Counted from the first letter of the stretch, positions 11,260-23,855 are shown. The stretch: 64,000 nucleotides of DNA from Apophysomyces variabilis (GCA_002749535.1 MZZL01000394.1:248001-312000); one strand, 5' to 3'. A program made the numbers and translations. Notes: generated by a model from the letters alone, not told the origin.

Positions 11260-14200
11260 CTATAGCCTAACCCATGGCATGCTTCTTTGACATATCGTTC
11301 GATACGTGCCCACTTCAACTTGATCCCGCGTTTTATGTTCAATGTTATCTAACGGTTTCCGTTGACCTGGTGCAAGATAACTGGGAGTGGTTTCTGGCGA
11401 GGTAATGGCCCATGCACAGAAAGATAAAGTAATGGTGGACACGCCCAATTCCCCTTTGCGTCAGTTGTTTCATCGTTTAAATAAACAGCAATAGGAACAC
11501 GATATGCTGCTAATTGAACACATTCAGTAGCGGTAAACCAATTCTCCGTATTCGTGGAGGACATATGTTCACCATTTACTGGGAGAGAAACGTCAGTTAC
11601 ATTGCTAATAACCACCTGTAGCATATCAAGCGGACCAATTGAAGGAAAATAATCGCGATAAATATCTGCATTCTCGGCTAAGCATATCCCGCTTAACTTG
11701 CAGGAATTTGTTCTCGTCGTCTTTAAGAACATGTGCAAGCACACGGAAGTCACACCACCTGTCAGCTTTGACGTCAATTACACTCGTAAAGTTTCTTCGT
11801 ACTATATCAGGTTTGATATGGAAGTCAGCGGTCTTATTGAGACCACGTTTGGCCCTGAAACTAAATTAGCCTGCATAGTACCTGTTTTACATTCTATAGC
11901 TTTTGTTTTAGATGCTCTCAAGGAACTTGTCTTCACGCCCCCGCTTTCTAAGCAGAATATAGACGTTGCTGTCAATCAAGTTATTGTCCTATGTTCCATC
12001 ACAGCTGGTATTATTCTTTCGAGAATCTTTACGAATTTACTTCTCCTCAGTTTCGAAACTGGACTAGACCCTTTTCCCAGTGACCGTTTCTTAGCATCCT
12101 TTTTCTTCGTTATATGAGCAAATTTCACCTCCTCTACGGGTGGTTTCTTTAAGGAGGCAAGTGCACTGTTGATTGTCTCTACGATTTCGATTTTCTTGAA
12201 ATTGCTTTTAGCGTTCTCAACTGCGTCTTATGTATGCTGCAATCTAGCTACCGTATTCTGTTGGATTTCCCCGGCAATTCTTAATGTATCTGCAGGAAAA
12301 TAATCTACATGATATTGTGACGCACAAGTTAATCGTAATAAAAGCCATTACTAGCTTTAATCGTTGCCTTCTGCATAATTAAGGTACCGACGCTGAGGAA
12401 TCAAGTGAATGTCAATTGTACCATTTCTGATAAGAGGTAATATGTGCTGGCAGGGGAGCTTGTAATTAACCTTTGCCTTGCAGTTACAGCTATTCTTCTC
12501 TTCTGCTACGGCATTTGCTGCGTTTTCCCAGGCTCTCTTTAGTTCCTTTTGAACAATGTTAATGGCGAAAAAGGACACCTTGTCAAAAAGTTCTGCCACG
12601 GCAGTGTGCTCATTATCGTCAAAATTTGGTCGTTTGTATAGCTAACTAAAAAGTCTTGCTTTACCACTTCCATTTAATTATTGATCAATGTCAGTAACTT
12701 GTGTTTCCCATTTAATATTTCCTAGAGAAACGGACTTACTGTTTTTCTAATTATATCGTCAATGGAATTAACAATTCCCATCAAACTTCCAGTTATTTAC
12801 ATCGTGTCCTTAATATGCCAATGAGTACCCTCAACTCGTTGGGTAGTACGCGTGGTATTCTGCTGAAATATATGAAGGTAGATTTCATAAGCCGTACCCT
12901 TTACATACATCTATTAGATTCGTTCCAGATGTACAATCTCCATTAAAAACGATTTTATTCTTTAACTGTTAGACATGGGTTCTTAGTTCATAATCCTTCT
13001 TTCAGGAATAAACACCAGTTCCAACGTATTCTGTTGTTTGAGTCTCTGTGTGATGCCTATCATCCATCCCAATACAACAGTACGCACACCGAGAGAATAG
13101 TGGTTCCCTGCATAGGGTTCTGCCCACTTTTTTTGTATTCCAAGGTGCTTTCAAAGTAGTTACAAATATAGTTAATAACGCGTTTGCAATTGTATTTTCT
13201 GTAAAACTTACTTATCAAAATAGTCAATGATTTTGTCTTCATCCAATCGGCAGTTGCCTTTTCTGCTGCTTTCTTCGTCTTCTTTTCATCTTCTCCATCA
13301 TGCTCGTTTTGTAATTTGTTTGCAGTGGTTTTCTTTTTAGTTTTACTGTTCGCATAGGCACTTGCTGCTTTTCCCGCTAATTCACGATATTTACCCTCAG
13401 CCTCATCAAAAGCTGCCCTGTTGCGATTGTAGACGAGCGTTTGGGCCACTTTTTCGACCTCGGCGTATTACTTACTGTTTTTCTCGAGACAGCCTCCAAT
13501 CTTTGATTTTAAGTGCTGTGAAATATGGCAGCCGCAAAGAATATGTAGTGGCTGTAGGGATATGCTTTCAAAAGCTCCGACTAAAGCCTTGCCGTTGTTC
13601 GTAATAAATAATCCAACTTGATTTTGGGGCCAGATAAGAAATCGCATGGTTGACAGAAACCATTCACATGTTTTGCGCTTTCATTAATGATAAATGCAGA
13701 TCCTATCAAGAAATTACGCAACTGAGTATTTCCGAGGTTGCTAACACCAACAATATTGACTAGTGGCAGTTTGTTAACATTCGTGCTATATGTTGCGTCG
13801 ATCACGACAACGTCAGGAAAGGCACGGGCTTTCTGGGTTGCTGCTGTCTCATGGCTGAAGAAAAGTGTCCAGCTGCTTGTTATCGTTTATCTTTGTTGCA
13901 ATTTCATACTTTAGCTTGCAAAAATTCCACGAGATCAATGAAATCACTTTTATGCTGGTCGCGTAGCAATTGCATGAGATTGTACAAATCTTTTTCTTGG
14001 GACTACGTATTGTCCAGCATCATCCCTCATTTCTTTGTGTATTTTTGCCGCCTTGTTTTTGTTGCTCGTCATGTATATCATGCGCTCAATAGTCTCACTG
14101 TTGGCTTGCAATGTTGATGATAGAGCGTAGGATCAGCATCGAGCAGGTGATTGTGTTCGCTTAAAGGTGAAACACGGAGAATTGTCCACTTTTTGGTTAC

Positions 14201-14421
14201 TGCTTTCACAGAGGCGCGTAGAAACCATCCACAGTCTGTTTTCTTTGTTGTGCCCGCGCGCTGACGATCCTCGCTAGACAATCCATGCGTGTTTCTGTAA
14301 TTGGTACCATGGACACACTAGATATACACGTTTCTGTCGTTACTACGTTTACTACTGACAGCAAATCTAAGCTCTTTAGCTTTGGCTTGAGTGATGTCCA
14401 AGACTTCCTTCTTCGAGTCAT
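11260..14421 (-). pseudogene. Degenerate MULE transposon: FAR1-like, MULE DDE, SWIM, possible OTU domain
   Basis: Read right to left on the minus strand, fragments follow the order of a Mutator-like transposase. 14078-14421 ends in SEHNHLLDAD, like the FAR1 WRKY-type DNA-binding domain. 13581-13805 begins IDATYSTNVNKLPLVNIVG, the first catalytic Asp block of MULE transposases. 13060-13449 is an Ala/Lys-rich linker. 12357-12599 carries CNCKAKVNYKLPCQHILP, a SWIM zinc finger with C-x-C...C-x-H. The distal piece 11349-11777 ends ILHQVNGNR and resembles the C-terminal half of an OTU-type cysteine protease domain often fused to fungal MULEs; its catalytic Cys is not recognisable. Several frames and stops are involved, so the element is dead. 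Terminal inverted repeats were not found. Confidence 0.65.
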
Positions 14422-14628
14422 AAGTTGTATTTAATAAGTCAAGCATTGCTGTTTAGCAAGAAAAAGAACTTAAAAAATTGGAGATTGAAGAATATAAATA
14501 AACCTTTTTAATATCTATGAGTCACTTCTAATATATGATCTCATTGGTTTGTTATTAGTTTATGACATCTCCTAAACTTCCATATTGATTGCAATATCCC
14601 TACAGACGACAGAGACAGATTTCTCATA

Positions 14629-14812
14629 AGAAACTCCACTATGGGACACTCCACTTGGGGACACTTCATTTGGGGACACTCCAATCTACAGTACTCCGCT
14701 ATTTCCATACTACACTCCACCTGTTTATAGTAATCATCGTCACCTTTATTTTAGAAAGCACTCAGAATTGGGGGGACTGGAGTGTCCCGTTGGAGTGTCC
14801 GCAGTAATTCCC
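14629..14812. repeat. MITE-like repeat, copy 2 (GGACACTCC family)
   Basis: Begins with three near-tandem ggacactcc/ggacacttc units and ends ggagtgtccgcagtaattccc. It is the reverse complement of copy 1 at 10620-10766. Confidence 0.65.
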
Positions 14813-14860
14813 GATTCTGAGACATGGTCGGATAAATTGCTGGTAAATGCGTCAGGCAAG

Positions 14861-14954
14861 CAAAGATTCATAATTACTGTCATATCTTTGTTTCAAAGGG
14901 CGCTCAGATTTTGGGAGGCTAGAGTGTCCCGTTGGAGTGTTCATAGTAATTCCC
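14861..14954. repeat. MITE-like repeat, partial copy 3
   Basis: Contains attactgtcatatc, then aagggcgctcagattttggg and ends gttggagtgttcatagtaattccc, matching the right half of copies 1 and 2. The left half is missing. Confidence 0.55.
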
Positions 14955-15776
14955 AAAAAAAAAGGTTACCATGTCAAGTGACATCGCATTGGTGACCGCA
15001 ACAAAAAAAATACTTCAAAGCTTGGAATATTTCCGTAATGGGAGTTTGCTCGTTTGCTATATCCAACGGCCTTTACATGTTCCTCAATCTGGATGCTTTT
15101 CTTACAGTACTTTTCATTTCTTTAAACATACTGTCAGAATAATGCTCGTACTGGTTGACTGATGTTTGTGCTATGCGACCATGAGTACTGGAATCGTTTC
15201 ACTGCAGCAGAAGCATTCATACATTTCTCCATTTCCAGTTTGAAGAGCCATAGTATGTGTCGAGCAGTGTAGAGTATATAAGACATGTGTTCAAGTAATG
15301 TTTCACTTAAGAAATAACCTCATCTACAGGCTTAGCTGCTTAATGGCATCGCTCTAGGACATTCCTCTGCAATTATATTCCCAAGTTGTTGGTGTGAAAA
15401 CTATTTGTTTTAGGAGCATATTACTGGTGATAAACAATGCCATTTCTGGGCTCACGTCTGCTATTTGAACGGATAACGTCACCTTCTACATCCTCCTACG
15501 CTCATATTTGCAAGATCATTGATCTAATAACTACTAAGAAGCGCTAAGGTTTTGGGCGGCGACAGAATTACCTCTGAGAGTACAACCTTTCGTCTCTAAT
15601 CACACGACATTTATCTTGCACAAACTGTGTCAGGTCAGGTATTTTCTTAAAGGTGACATTAATTTTGTATGCCTGTGAAATTATGTTTTTATCCAAGCCC
15701 TCTTCCTTTCTTTAAATCGCACGACAAATTTGTTTTCTGTTTCCTTCTTAACTTGGTCTTTCTTATAGGTTTCTTA
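14955..15776. other. Upstream region of the hexose transporter, no gene seen
   Basis: AT-rich with no domain-bearing frame. It presumably contains the transporter promoter. I see no unambiguous Mig1/CreA site (SYGGRG) cluster and no strong TATA box. Confidence 0.4.
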
Positions 15777-17786
15777 ATGGGAATTACCACTAATGTCTAT
15801 GTGCGTCTAGTAAAACAACCTAAGGGAAAAGAGTTTTTGACAAGCAGTTAACTTGTTTAGGCTATTGGTGCGTTTGCTGCCATTGCGGGCATCATGTTTG
15901 GTTTTGATATTGGTTTGTATTAGGCCCACCAAAAAGAAAAGAAGATACTGAAGTATGAAGCATAGGCAGCAATTCTGGCATCATTCTTACTCAACAGTAA
16001 GGGCTCTTTTTGTTTTGCTTTTTATTTCGGTTTTAGTCCATCCTATGAGGCCGCAGTCTAAGCATTGCAAATTGCTGAGTATAGGTACAAAACATACTTC
16101 AATTCGCCAGATGATCTGTTACAGGGTGGTATCAATGCCTCCTTAAGCGCAGGCTGTCTAGTCGGTGCCCTTGTAGCTGGCTTCTTCGCTGATCGCTATT
16201 CCCGCAAGCATACCTTAATTGGAGCATCCTCTCTATTCGTGGTGGGCTCTATCTTTCAATCTGCATCTAACGGTGTACCTCTTCTTTGTGTTGGTCGGGT
16301 TCTTAACGGTATCTCGTTCATTACAATGACGCAAGGTCATCTGAACTAAAAAATATGGTAACTATCTAAAGGTTTGTCTGTTGGTGTGACCTCTATGGTT
16401 GTACCGTTGTATCAGTCAGAGGTGGCTCCGAAGGAAATCCGTGGCAGAATCGTCGCTGTCCAACAATGGAGTATTACATGGGGAATTATGATCTCGTACG
16501 GCCCCGTAATTTTATTTTCTTATTTGTGCTGCATGTGATCTATTTTCTCACAGATTTTTTATGTACACATACACACAGATTCTGGATCCAGTATGGTTGT
16601 CAGTTTATCCACACAGAGGCTGCGTTTCGTATTCCCTGGGCTGTTCAGGCCGTGCCTGCTCTTATCCTTCTTCTGGGCATGTGGGCATTTCCTTTTTCGC
16701 CTCGTTGGCTCGCTGATCATGGTCGAATGGATGAAGCAATTAAAGTCCTTGCTGATATTCATGGAAACGGAGATCCTCAGCATTCCCGGGTACAGCTGGT
16801 TTGTATCACTTTTTGTCACGCGGCTCCAAGAAATTCACACACATGTAGGAAATCCAAGAGATTGAGGCAGTCATCAAGTTTGACCGCGAACAAGCTTCCC
16901 ATAGATACAGTGATTTATTTAAACCTGGGATGGCTTATAGAGTCTCTCTGGGTATATGTTTGCAAATATGGCAGCAACTGACCGGGATGAACATCATTAT
17001 GTTTTATGTTGTCTATCTTTTCGAGCAGGCCGGTGTTGGTAACAGTCAAGAGGCTACCCTGCTGTCATCCGGTGTTGCGTATGTTGTGAATGTTGTGATG
17101 ACTGTACCCGCCATTTTGTTCGTCGACAAATGGGGTCGTCGTCCAACTATGATTGTAGGCGCGTTGATCATGTCTGTGTTCCTCTGGGTGGTTGGTGGCG
17201 TCTTGAAGACTGGGAGTTGGTATGTCGATCCAAACGATAGCAAATGGAAGGTCCATCTTGATAATTCGAACAAAGCCAATGGCGTGGTGGCATGTGTGTA
17301 TCTTTTTGTGGCTACCTTTGCGTGTACTTGGGGTCCTCTTGGATGGATTTACCCTGCCGAAATCTATCCACTACGTGTTCGCGCAGTTGCTGTTTCACTC
17401 TCAACAGCTTCGAATTGGTTCTTCAACTGGTTGCTTAGCTTTGTAGTACCGATGCTAATGCAACGAATGCATTATGGTCTTTACATGTTATTTGGTGCAT
17501 TTAACTTTCTCATGGCTCTCCACATTTACATTGCATATCCTGAAACGAAAGGATATACGGTAGATACAAAACTGCGGAAGGGAGAGTAAGTGTATTGACT
17601 AACCTTTCTCTTGCTTAGCTGGAAGAAATGGATATTGTGTTCCAACATAATCCACGCGAGCGATTAGATCGGAAGACCGTTAATCAATGGGCAGCTGCAC
17701 GTGGCTTAATTAAGAAGCAAAAGAATAACGAAGAAGGAGAAGATAAAGCGATCCAGCTATCCAATGATAAGATCGAAATAGCATGA
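15777..17786 (+). CDS. MFS hexose (sugar) transporter, eight exons
   Basis: Twelve-helix sugar porter of the plasma membrane, probably a hexose/H+ symporter or facilitator. Exons: 15777-15809, 15861-15912, 15966-15996, 16085-16335, 16372-16495, 16579-16798, 16849-17559 and 17619-17786, giving 529 aa, the normal size. Family motifs: GIMFGFDIGSNSG in helix 1, GALVAGFFADRYSRKH (loop 2-3 motif), VPLYQSEVAPKEIRGR, FPFSPRWL after helix 6, the QQLTGMN block of helix 7, WGRRPTMIVG (loop 8-9), WGPLGWIYPAEIYPLRVRA and the closing PETKGYTLEEMD. The N-terminal exons are short and the exon 1 boundary rests on phase alone. The fourth intron is only 36 nt. Stop is TGA. It converges with a Mig1-like repressor gene 2 kb downstream. 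Substrate specificity cannot be read from sequence. Confidence 0.92.
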
Positions 17787-19839
17787 TAATGAAGAGCGTG
17801 TCCGTTTTATATTGGCTACCAAGCATTATTCATAACTATATGGTACTTCTACTGGGCGTGTGAGTAATACAACAAGTTGCCGTCTTATGCAAATATACTT
17901 AGAGACCGTTTGCTTGAGAAGTGGCACAGATATATTACTGCTAAAATGATAATGTCGCAGCAAAGAAATTTTTGTTTCGAATGATCCTGTCAAACGTATA
18001 TCCGACAATTAGAGATTTTCGATTGAATACCGTAGCAATGGTCATTGCAGTCAAGCAGACCAACATATGCCCGATACAGTTATAGATTGCGATACGGTTA
18101 TGGAGCTTTTATCGATGGGCTGCTCTATGCATATGGCAGCAAACGCTACCTCTTTCTTGAAGCCCTGCAGATTGTGCCTATATAAGGAAAAGTTGTCGCT
18201 AGTACTGTGCCAGAAAGAAAGGCTATGTCACCATTTGTACCCTATCAAGCCACGGGTATACTGATGAACAACCTAACATATAGTAGCTTTTCTAAGCATG
18301 TCAATCAGTGGGATTTTTGGCCATGGCGGAAATCTCTTACCCGGTACAATGAACCTTTTTAAGGTCACCTCCTACAGAATATAAAACCGCGTTTGCTAAC
18401 TTGTTACCGCTGCATTGTTCTGATTCAAAGTGATTGATCCTGCCGTTTCACTAAAGTTTAGGTATTGGATTGGAAGGAGTGACCACCACGATCAAGAGGC
18501 AGAGTTTTGGCATTTTCATAGAAAAGGAAAAGGGTTTAACGTTCATAGCAGCAACTTCACAGTGTAGGTCCCTGCCAATTAAAGCAGATTTGGATTGGGG
18601 ATATTGATATATCCTGGTTTCATTGTGGCTTGCAGCTAGTTTGCTAGTTGTATGTTAGTGCGATGCATCAACAATCCATATGAAAGAAAGAAAAAAGGAA
18701 ACAAGCTTTTATGGCTATATATACAAAGAGACAAACAGAAAGGCAATACTGCTTGAGATGACTCCAAGAGAAATACACGCCAGTATCAAAGTAGGAGAGC
18801 TGAGGGGCTAAGCAGGAATTCTAAAAAGCGGCTAATGCTTGCATATTTGGAGTCTGGGGTTTGTTCACATGGTAAAAGGGTTTTCACATGAAATTGTTTG
18901 TTGATGATTTAGATGTGGAGCTCTGTTTAGACAGTAGCTGCCTGCTGGATGCGGACAGTTAGTCCATGATAAGAAAAGCTAACCTCGCTTCACTAAGCGT
19001 GAGTCTGTGGATATCACACCTATCTGTTCGATTGCAACATGATCCATGCCTCTTTCCATCAGAAAAGATCCAGGAAGGCATGCATATTATGGGCCAGAAA
19101 AAGAAAGAGATGGACAGAGGGTAATATCATATTAAGCGAGAGAAAGCACATAATTTCAGCTTTTGCGAGTAGGGTCCATCACTTGTGAATGTCTCCAATT
19201 TAGCATAGAAATAGTGATCTCGATAATTGTCTTCCACTTTTAGAGGAAAATATTGGTATGAGTCTATGTAATTCATACGCTGTCCGCCTGTTGCTTGCTG
19301 ATTGATGATTGCTGATTGCTTTTTCTTTTCGCTTTTCTCTCTTTGGGTACAAAGACCTGTATCCATAGATGATGGCATCAATGTCTGGTATTTTTCAGCT
19401 TGTTCTCTAAAGATAATAAATCTGCAAATTGGACCATCGCAGAAACCGGACAGACACATTCTCTCTCCGCATGCGCGCTACAACAATATCTAAATAGAAG
19501 CAGCGAATTCAATCTTGACAGTAAGTTTTTTAATTTGAGCAAGTCCGTAAACGCTCGTAATTTCCATTAGACAATGCTTACAAAAAACAAAGAAATAAAA
19601 GAAATGGTAAATGTGAGAGAGATAAAAGAAAATTGTTCGTATCATAAAAGTTCAACAAGAAACAATGACAAAGGCATATGTACAATGATCAGCACTTCAT
19701 GCGATGCGATAAGGGATACATGGTCGGTGAAGAGATATACAACTAGATAGCAAAAATTCGTCAAAGGAATGTTAGGGATGTCGCGTATAATTATAGGTAC
19801 AATGCACTAAAATAAGAAGAACCTGTTTTTCTCTTCTTA
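17787..19839. other. Long intergenic region between convergent genes, nothing recognised
   Basis: Two kilobases without a convincing gene. Short frames (18067-18264, 19127-19459) lack domains. Purine/pyrimidine-rich tracts occur near 18690-18750 and 19300-19345. The right end should contain the 3' untranslated region of the zinc-finger gene. Confidence 0.4.
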
Positions 19840-20559
19840 TTAGATAAGTAATGAATGAATGGAGGGCAGAATGACGCGTTTAGCATTGTTTGTAATATTA
19901 TGCATTTCGGAGGGATGAAGTGGAGGATATAGGATATTACATTCAATTGGTTCGGGTTTTTTTGAGATTGAGGATGAAAAGAGTGGTGGCAAGGTTAGGT
20001 GGGTGGGTGGTGTTGGTGACAGTGCAACCGGGGTGTAGCGATGGTGCTGATAATGATGATGAGCCGTGAGCGAGCGTAAGATCGGGGAACTGTCTGGAGA
20101 ACAGAAGTGTTCGCTTTCCGAATCCGAGCAGAACGAATTGATGTTAGGTGACCGCTGAAAATTTGCATATCCAGATCGGTAGTCCATTTGGGTATCGCAG
20201 AACATATCAAAGTTAGTGGCTGTCACGGATAGATCCGGGCTGAGAGCTAACGAAGGAATGATGGGATCAATATCCTTTGTAGGCGGAAGTAGAATACGAC
20301 TAAAGATAGAACGTGGATAACGGATAGCTCCACGTTCTTTGCGTTTGTTTGGAGCCGTATGTATACGAGAATGTCGAGTTAGTTCGTCCGAGCGACTGAA
20401 ACGCTTTTCACATCCTGGAAATGTACAATGATGTGGCTTTTCTCCGGTATGTGTACGAATATGTCTTGCTTTGTGCTCCAACCGGTAGAAACTCTTAGGA
20501 CATATTGGGCAATGGTAAGGTCGTGGTACAACAGTCGATTTTTCGTTCCATCGTGGCAT
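19840..20559 (-). CDS. C2H2 zinc-finger regulator, Mig1/CreA type
   Basis: Nuclear DNA-binding protein, 239 aa, single exon on the minus strand. Two adjacent fingers lie at residues ~15-67: [19 protein letters not shown] and, after the linker [26 protein letters not shown]. The RLEH and RSDELTRH recognition helices are those of the CreA/Mig1 glucose repressor and the closely related Krox/Egr-like fungal factors, which bind GC boxes such as SYGGRG. Beyond the fingers the protein is Ser/Pro/His-rich with an HHHYQHH run, and has no Mig1-type C-terminal repression motif that I recognise. It is short compared with Mig1 or CreA (about 400-500 aa), so a related regulator is possible. TATATAA occurs ~15 bp upstream of the ATG. 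Likely role, by family: carbon-source-dependent repression. Confidence 0.85.
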   Translation of the reverse strand: MPRWNEKSTVVPRPYHCPICPKSFYRLEHKARHIRTHTGEKPHHCTFPGCEKRFSRSDELTRHSRIHTAPNKRKERGAIRYPRSIFSRILLPPTKDIDPIIPSLALSPDLSVTATNFDMFCDTQMDYRSGYANFQRSPNINSFCSDSESEHFCSPDSSPILRSLTAHHHYQHHRYTPVALSPTPPTHLTLPPLFSSSISKKPEPIECNILYPPLHPSEMHNITNNAKRVILPSIHSLLI

Positions 20560-21681
20560 ATCAAGATATATAATATTCTTTTAAAAGTACAAACAGCGTG
20601 AAGAAGGAGAAAAAAAAAGAGAAAAAGAGAAAGGAGGAGAATGAAAGAAAAGGTAAAAGAGGTTTTTATATATAGAAGATGATAAGTGTCCATAAAAAAG
20701 CCGTATCAAAAGAAACTAATAGATATGGTTTAAGAGTGGCAGATGTCAATGATATCAGATGTCACGGTTAAAAAAGGACAGGACCTAAATTTGAAATGGA
20801 GGTTAAAAACTTGAAGCAACAAACAGAACATATGCTGCAGATCTCAGCTGAAATTTTTATTTCATGTATCGATATAGAAGGTGAGTTATTGCCCTACTAT
20901 TTTATCTACCAAGATTTGTAGTATCCCTCTTCATAGACTCTTTTGACCCTAAAACATTAATCCTCCCCAAAGAAGAATTCCATTCATTGTAGTGGATGCT
21001 TTTCAAAGCTCATTTCTCACTATATAGATGTTATGTCCGTAGATAGAAGGAGAAAAAAAGAAAATCAGAGACAAAAAGACAGAGAAAGAGCAAGCAAACA
21101 TTCACATGGACATACCTTAGTCAATGCATGCACACATGTTCATACATTAACAATCAAGCGCAGGTTCCTGTTTGCATGTATTTGTGCGACCAACCGCTAC
21201 AGCACCTAACCTCACTCTACGTATTGTCATTTTAATTTGTTTTGCACAAGCTAGAATAGCAAAACTTATTTGCCATTTTGATAAATATCGGTCATTTAAA
21301 CGTTGTTTTTATGCTTGTTCAATCGAGCTTGATTTTCTGGGTGCTTCCTTGATTACAGTTTCCTCTTTGAAACATATCTATGTGCTGATAAACCTTAATT
21401 AACAACATCCCCAGGTAGACCATTAAATCTAGCTCGCAATTACCCAACAAGATAACCTTCCTATCTTACCTACCTTGTTTATAATTGCTCGAAACATCCA
21501 GATAAGTAGACAAAACGGAGCCTCCTATGGCTGAACCGTACAGAGTCGTGAATTTTCAATTTAATCGACGTACAAAAGAAGATAGATTCTAACGATCGTA
21601 TCGCATATGTCAAGATATGGTCTATATGATTCTGCTAGCGTAGACTGCTGTCATGCATGTTATCCATACTTGCATCTAATA
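20560..21681. other. Promoter side of the zinc-finger gene and spacer
   Basis: A long purine-rich tract (20600-20665; pyrimidine-rich in the gene's orientation) lies just upstream of the minus-strand ATG, typical of fungal 5' leaders. A second A/G-rich tract is at 21045-21095. No further gene is recognised; the 21172-21402 frame has no domain. Confidence 0.45.
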
Positions 21682-21868
21682 CAGTCAACCTTCCTTATTT
21701 CCACTTCCAATAATTTGAATACTTTGAAAAGTGTAAGTGAGGTGCAGGAACGAAGATAAAATGGTAAAGCATGTTTTGTATGGGCTAACACTCCCGTTAA
21801 CTTCCAACCCTCTCTAACTTCAATCTCACCAAAGGAACAGAAGCCTTGACATTAAGGAGGGTTGACTG
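21682..21868. repeat. Pogo-like MITE with TA target duplication
   Basis: 187 bp with terminal inverted repeats CAGTCAACCTTCCTTA (left) and the complement of TAAGGAGGGTTGACTG (right), one mismatch, flanked by TA at 21680-21681 and 21869-21870. The CAGT terminus and TA duplication fit the pogo/Tc1-mariner superfamily. There is no coding capacity, so it depends on a transposase elsewhere. A diverged relative is at 4854-5038. Confidence 0.8.
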
Positions 21869-22429
21869 TACTGTTAAAACCAAACGGAAATCCTATCGTT
21901 TATATTGTACACATCAAATATGTTTCCGGGCGTGCTTCTTCGAAAACTGCAGCTCATCAATCCACCTGTTCTGTGTCTTGGTCTGAACCTCAAATCATCT
22001 TTTGCTAATTAAATACGGAGATGGGCGTTGCATAGCTGGATAGCAAAGTCGCTATCAATTGAAGGATCGTACAACAAGCTGAACAGAGAATGCTCTTTCA
22101 TGATTGCCAAACAATTCAGAATGCGTTTCGAATCTCTATCCTTATTGGCTCTATTAAGGACGTCCTACACAACGCAGGCTGACAGTACCACACGGCCGAC
22201 ACTAGAAAATCAATTAGCGTGACATCGTGCTAATGGATTTGTTACATGCACTCGATTTATTGTCTATTGAATACAGAGCTCTTAGGGACCATAGGTTACC
22301 CGATTGTAATGAGCAACCCGGCTCGGGTCTGCTCACGTGACTAAAATAAATGAATAAGTTAACAAACAAGCAGTTTGTGGGATCTTTTTCTTCAGTTGAG
22401 CCACTCAGACGAGCTGACATAGCATATTA
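21869..22429. other. Spacer between MITE and Tc1 element
   Basis: No gene or repeat recognised. The 22028-22222 and 22214-22420 frames are short and domain-free. Confidence 0.4.
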
Positions 22430-22527
22430 CTGGTTTCTCAAAAGGTTTTTGAAGATTCCGCCCAAAATTGTTTAAAGCTTCGGAGACCGAATTTTGAAAA
22501 ATCATCCAATGAAATTATGAAAATCTT
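22430..22527 (+). repeat. Left terminal inverted repeat of the Tc1 element
   Basis: Imperfect inverted match to 23977-24074. Longest shared stretch is gaagattccgc. Confidence 0.8.
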
Positions 22528-22539
22528 GTTACTGATATT

Positions 22540-23855
22540 TTGAACAAAGTACATTTTTCTGTTCAGGGCGTAGCGCAACAATGTTTAAAAACCGTGGGCA
22601 CTCATAGCACCAACTACGGAATATTAAACGATCATCTAGTTGAGCAAGACATTGAAATTGAACAATACTCTGATGAGGAAACTGATTTAGCGCAGGACAT
22701 GGTTGTTGATGACGCCCAAGTGAATTTAGTTACGGTTTATCAGATGAACATAGATGAAGAACAACGCGTTCCAGATGAGGATTGCTTTTCGGAAGAAGCA
22801 AAAGAAGAAGACAAGCCAATTATAAAGGTTATAAAACATCAAAGAGGACAAATAGCAAGTACTCGGCAGACCAAATCGCGAAGTTAATCCATTACAGGAT
22901 TGAAATCGGCTCAACCATTGCCGAGGCTGCCAGAAAGGCCGGAATTAAATAAAGTGTCGCATACAATTTTGTTAAGCAATACGAAGAAGACCCCGACAAA
23001 GCTTTGCCTGGCATTGAACGGAAAGAAAGAAAGAAACATGGAAGACCTACTAAGCTGAATGAGGAGCACACTAAGTTTCTGACAGCATACTTTGACGATA
23101 AGCTATTTGCTGTCTTGGAAGACGCTAGAAATGATTTATGTGCTGCTTTTGAAGGTTTAAGCGTCAGTGTCCCCACTGTGCACAGGCATGTCATTAGCGA
23201 ATGCAACTTTACGTTGAAAAGAGCGGAGAAGTTACCAGGTAAACGAAACAGCGAAGAAATTATTAAGGAAAGGAAAGAGTGGGTAGAAATGGTCATGAAA
23301 GATAGTTCAATCGAGTACATTACAAATTGTGTTTTCCTTGACGAATCTGGCTTTAATATGCACATTATGCGAAACTACGCGAGGTCAAGAAAAGGGGAGC
23401 CAGCAAAAGTCATCATTGCAACCCAACGTGGCATATCAGTTACCATTCTAGGTGCTATTTCTTTCGCTGGAGTGATTGATGTATCTTTGCGCTTGCCAGG
23501 TGTTTATCACCGAACGAAAAGAAAAGCGAATGGCAAGGAAAAGATTGAAACACACCGTGGCACTAGGACCGATGATTTTGCGGTCTTCGTAAGAAATGTG
23601 TTAGACGTTCTTGACAGAAACAACCTACGTAACTTTAACATCGTTATTGATAATGCTCCAATCCACTCGGCTGATGGTATAGCAGAGGAAATTAAGGAAA
23701 GAGGTCACAAACTTCTTCGATTACCTCGGTATTCACCATTTCTTGACCCAATCGAGGAGTTCTGGTCCAAAGTTAAGGGTGCAATAAAAAGGCATCCATT
23801 GAGTGAAAATGATCAGTTGACTCCTAGGATTGTTGAAGCATGCAAGGAAGTTTGA
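22540..23855 (+). pseudogene. Tc1/IS630 DDE transposase, inactivated
   Basis: The acidic N-terminal part (22540-22887) and the catalytic part (from ~22850, open 23004-23855) are in different frames. One stop (TAA near 22951) also lies between AARKAGIK and SVAYNF, where a Gln codon would fit. The catalytic part shows a helix-turn-helix region (RPTKLNEEHTKFL), then the triad: FLDESGFN (Asp), IVIDNAPIH (Asp) and DPIEEFWSKVK (Glu), with 34 residues between the second Asp and the Glu, the DD34E spacing of Tc1 transposases. The catalytic residues survive, so the copy has been disabled only by one frameshift and one nonsense change. Confidence 0.85.

Noticed and set aside
16063..16084. Transporter exon beginning at 16063 with the frame ...AEYRYKTYF
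   Set aside because: The phase would not match the donor at 15997. Using the acceptor ending at 16084 restores frame and gives the family-like GIILTQQ-YKTYF join.
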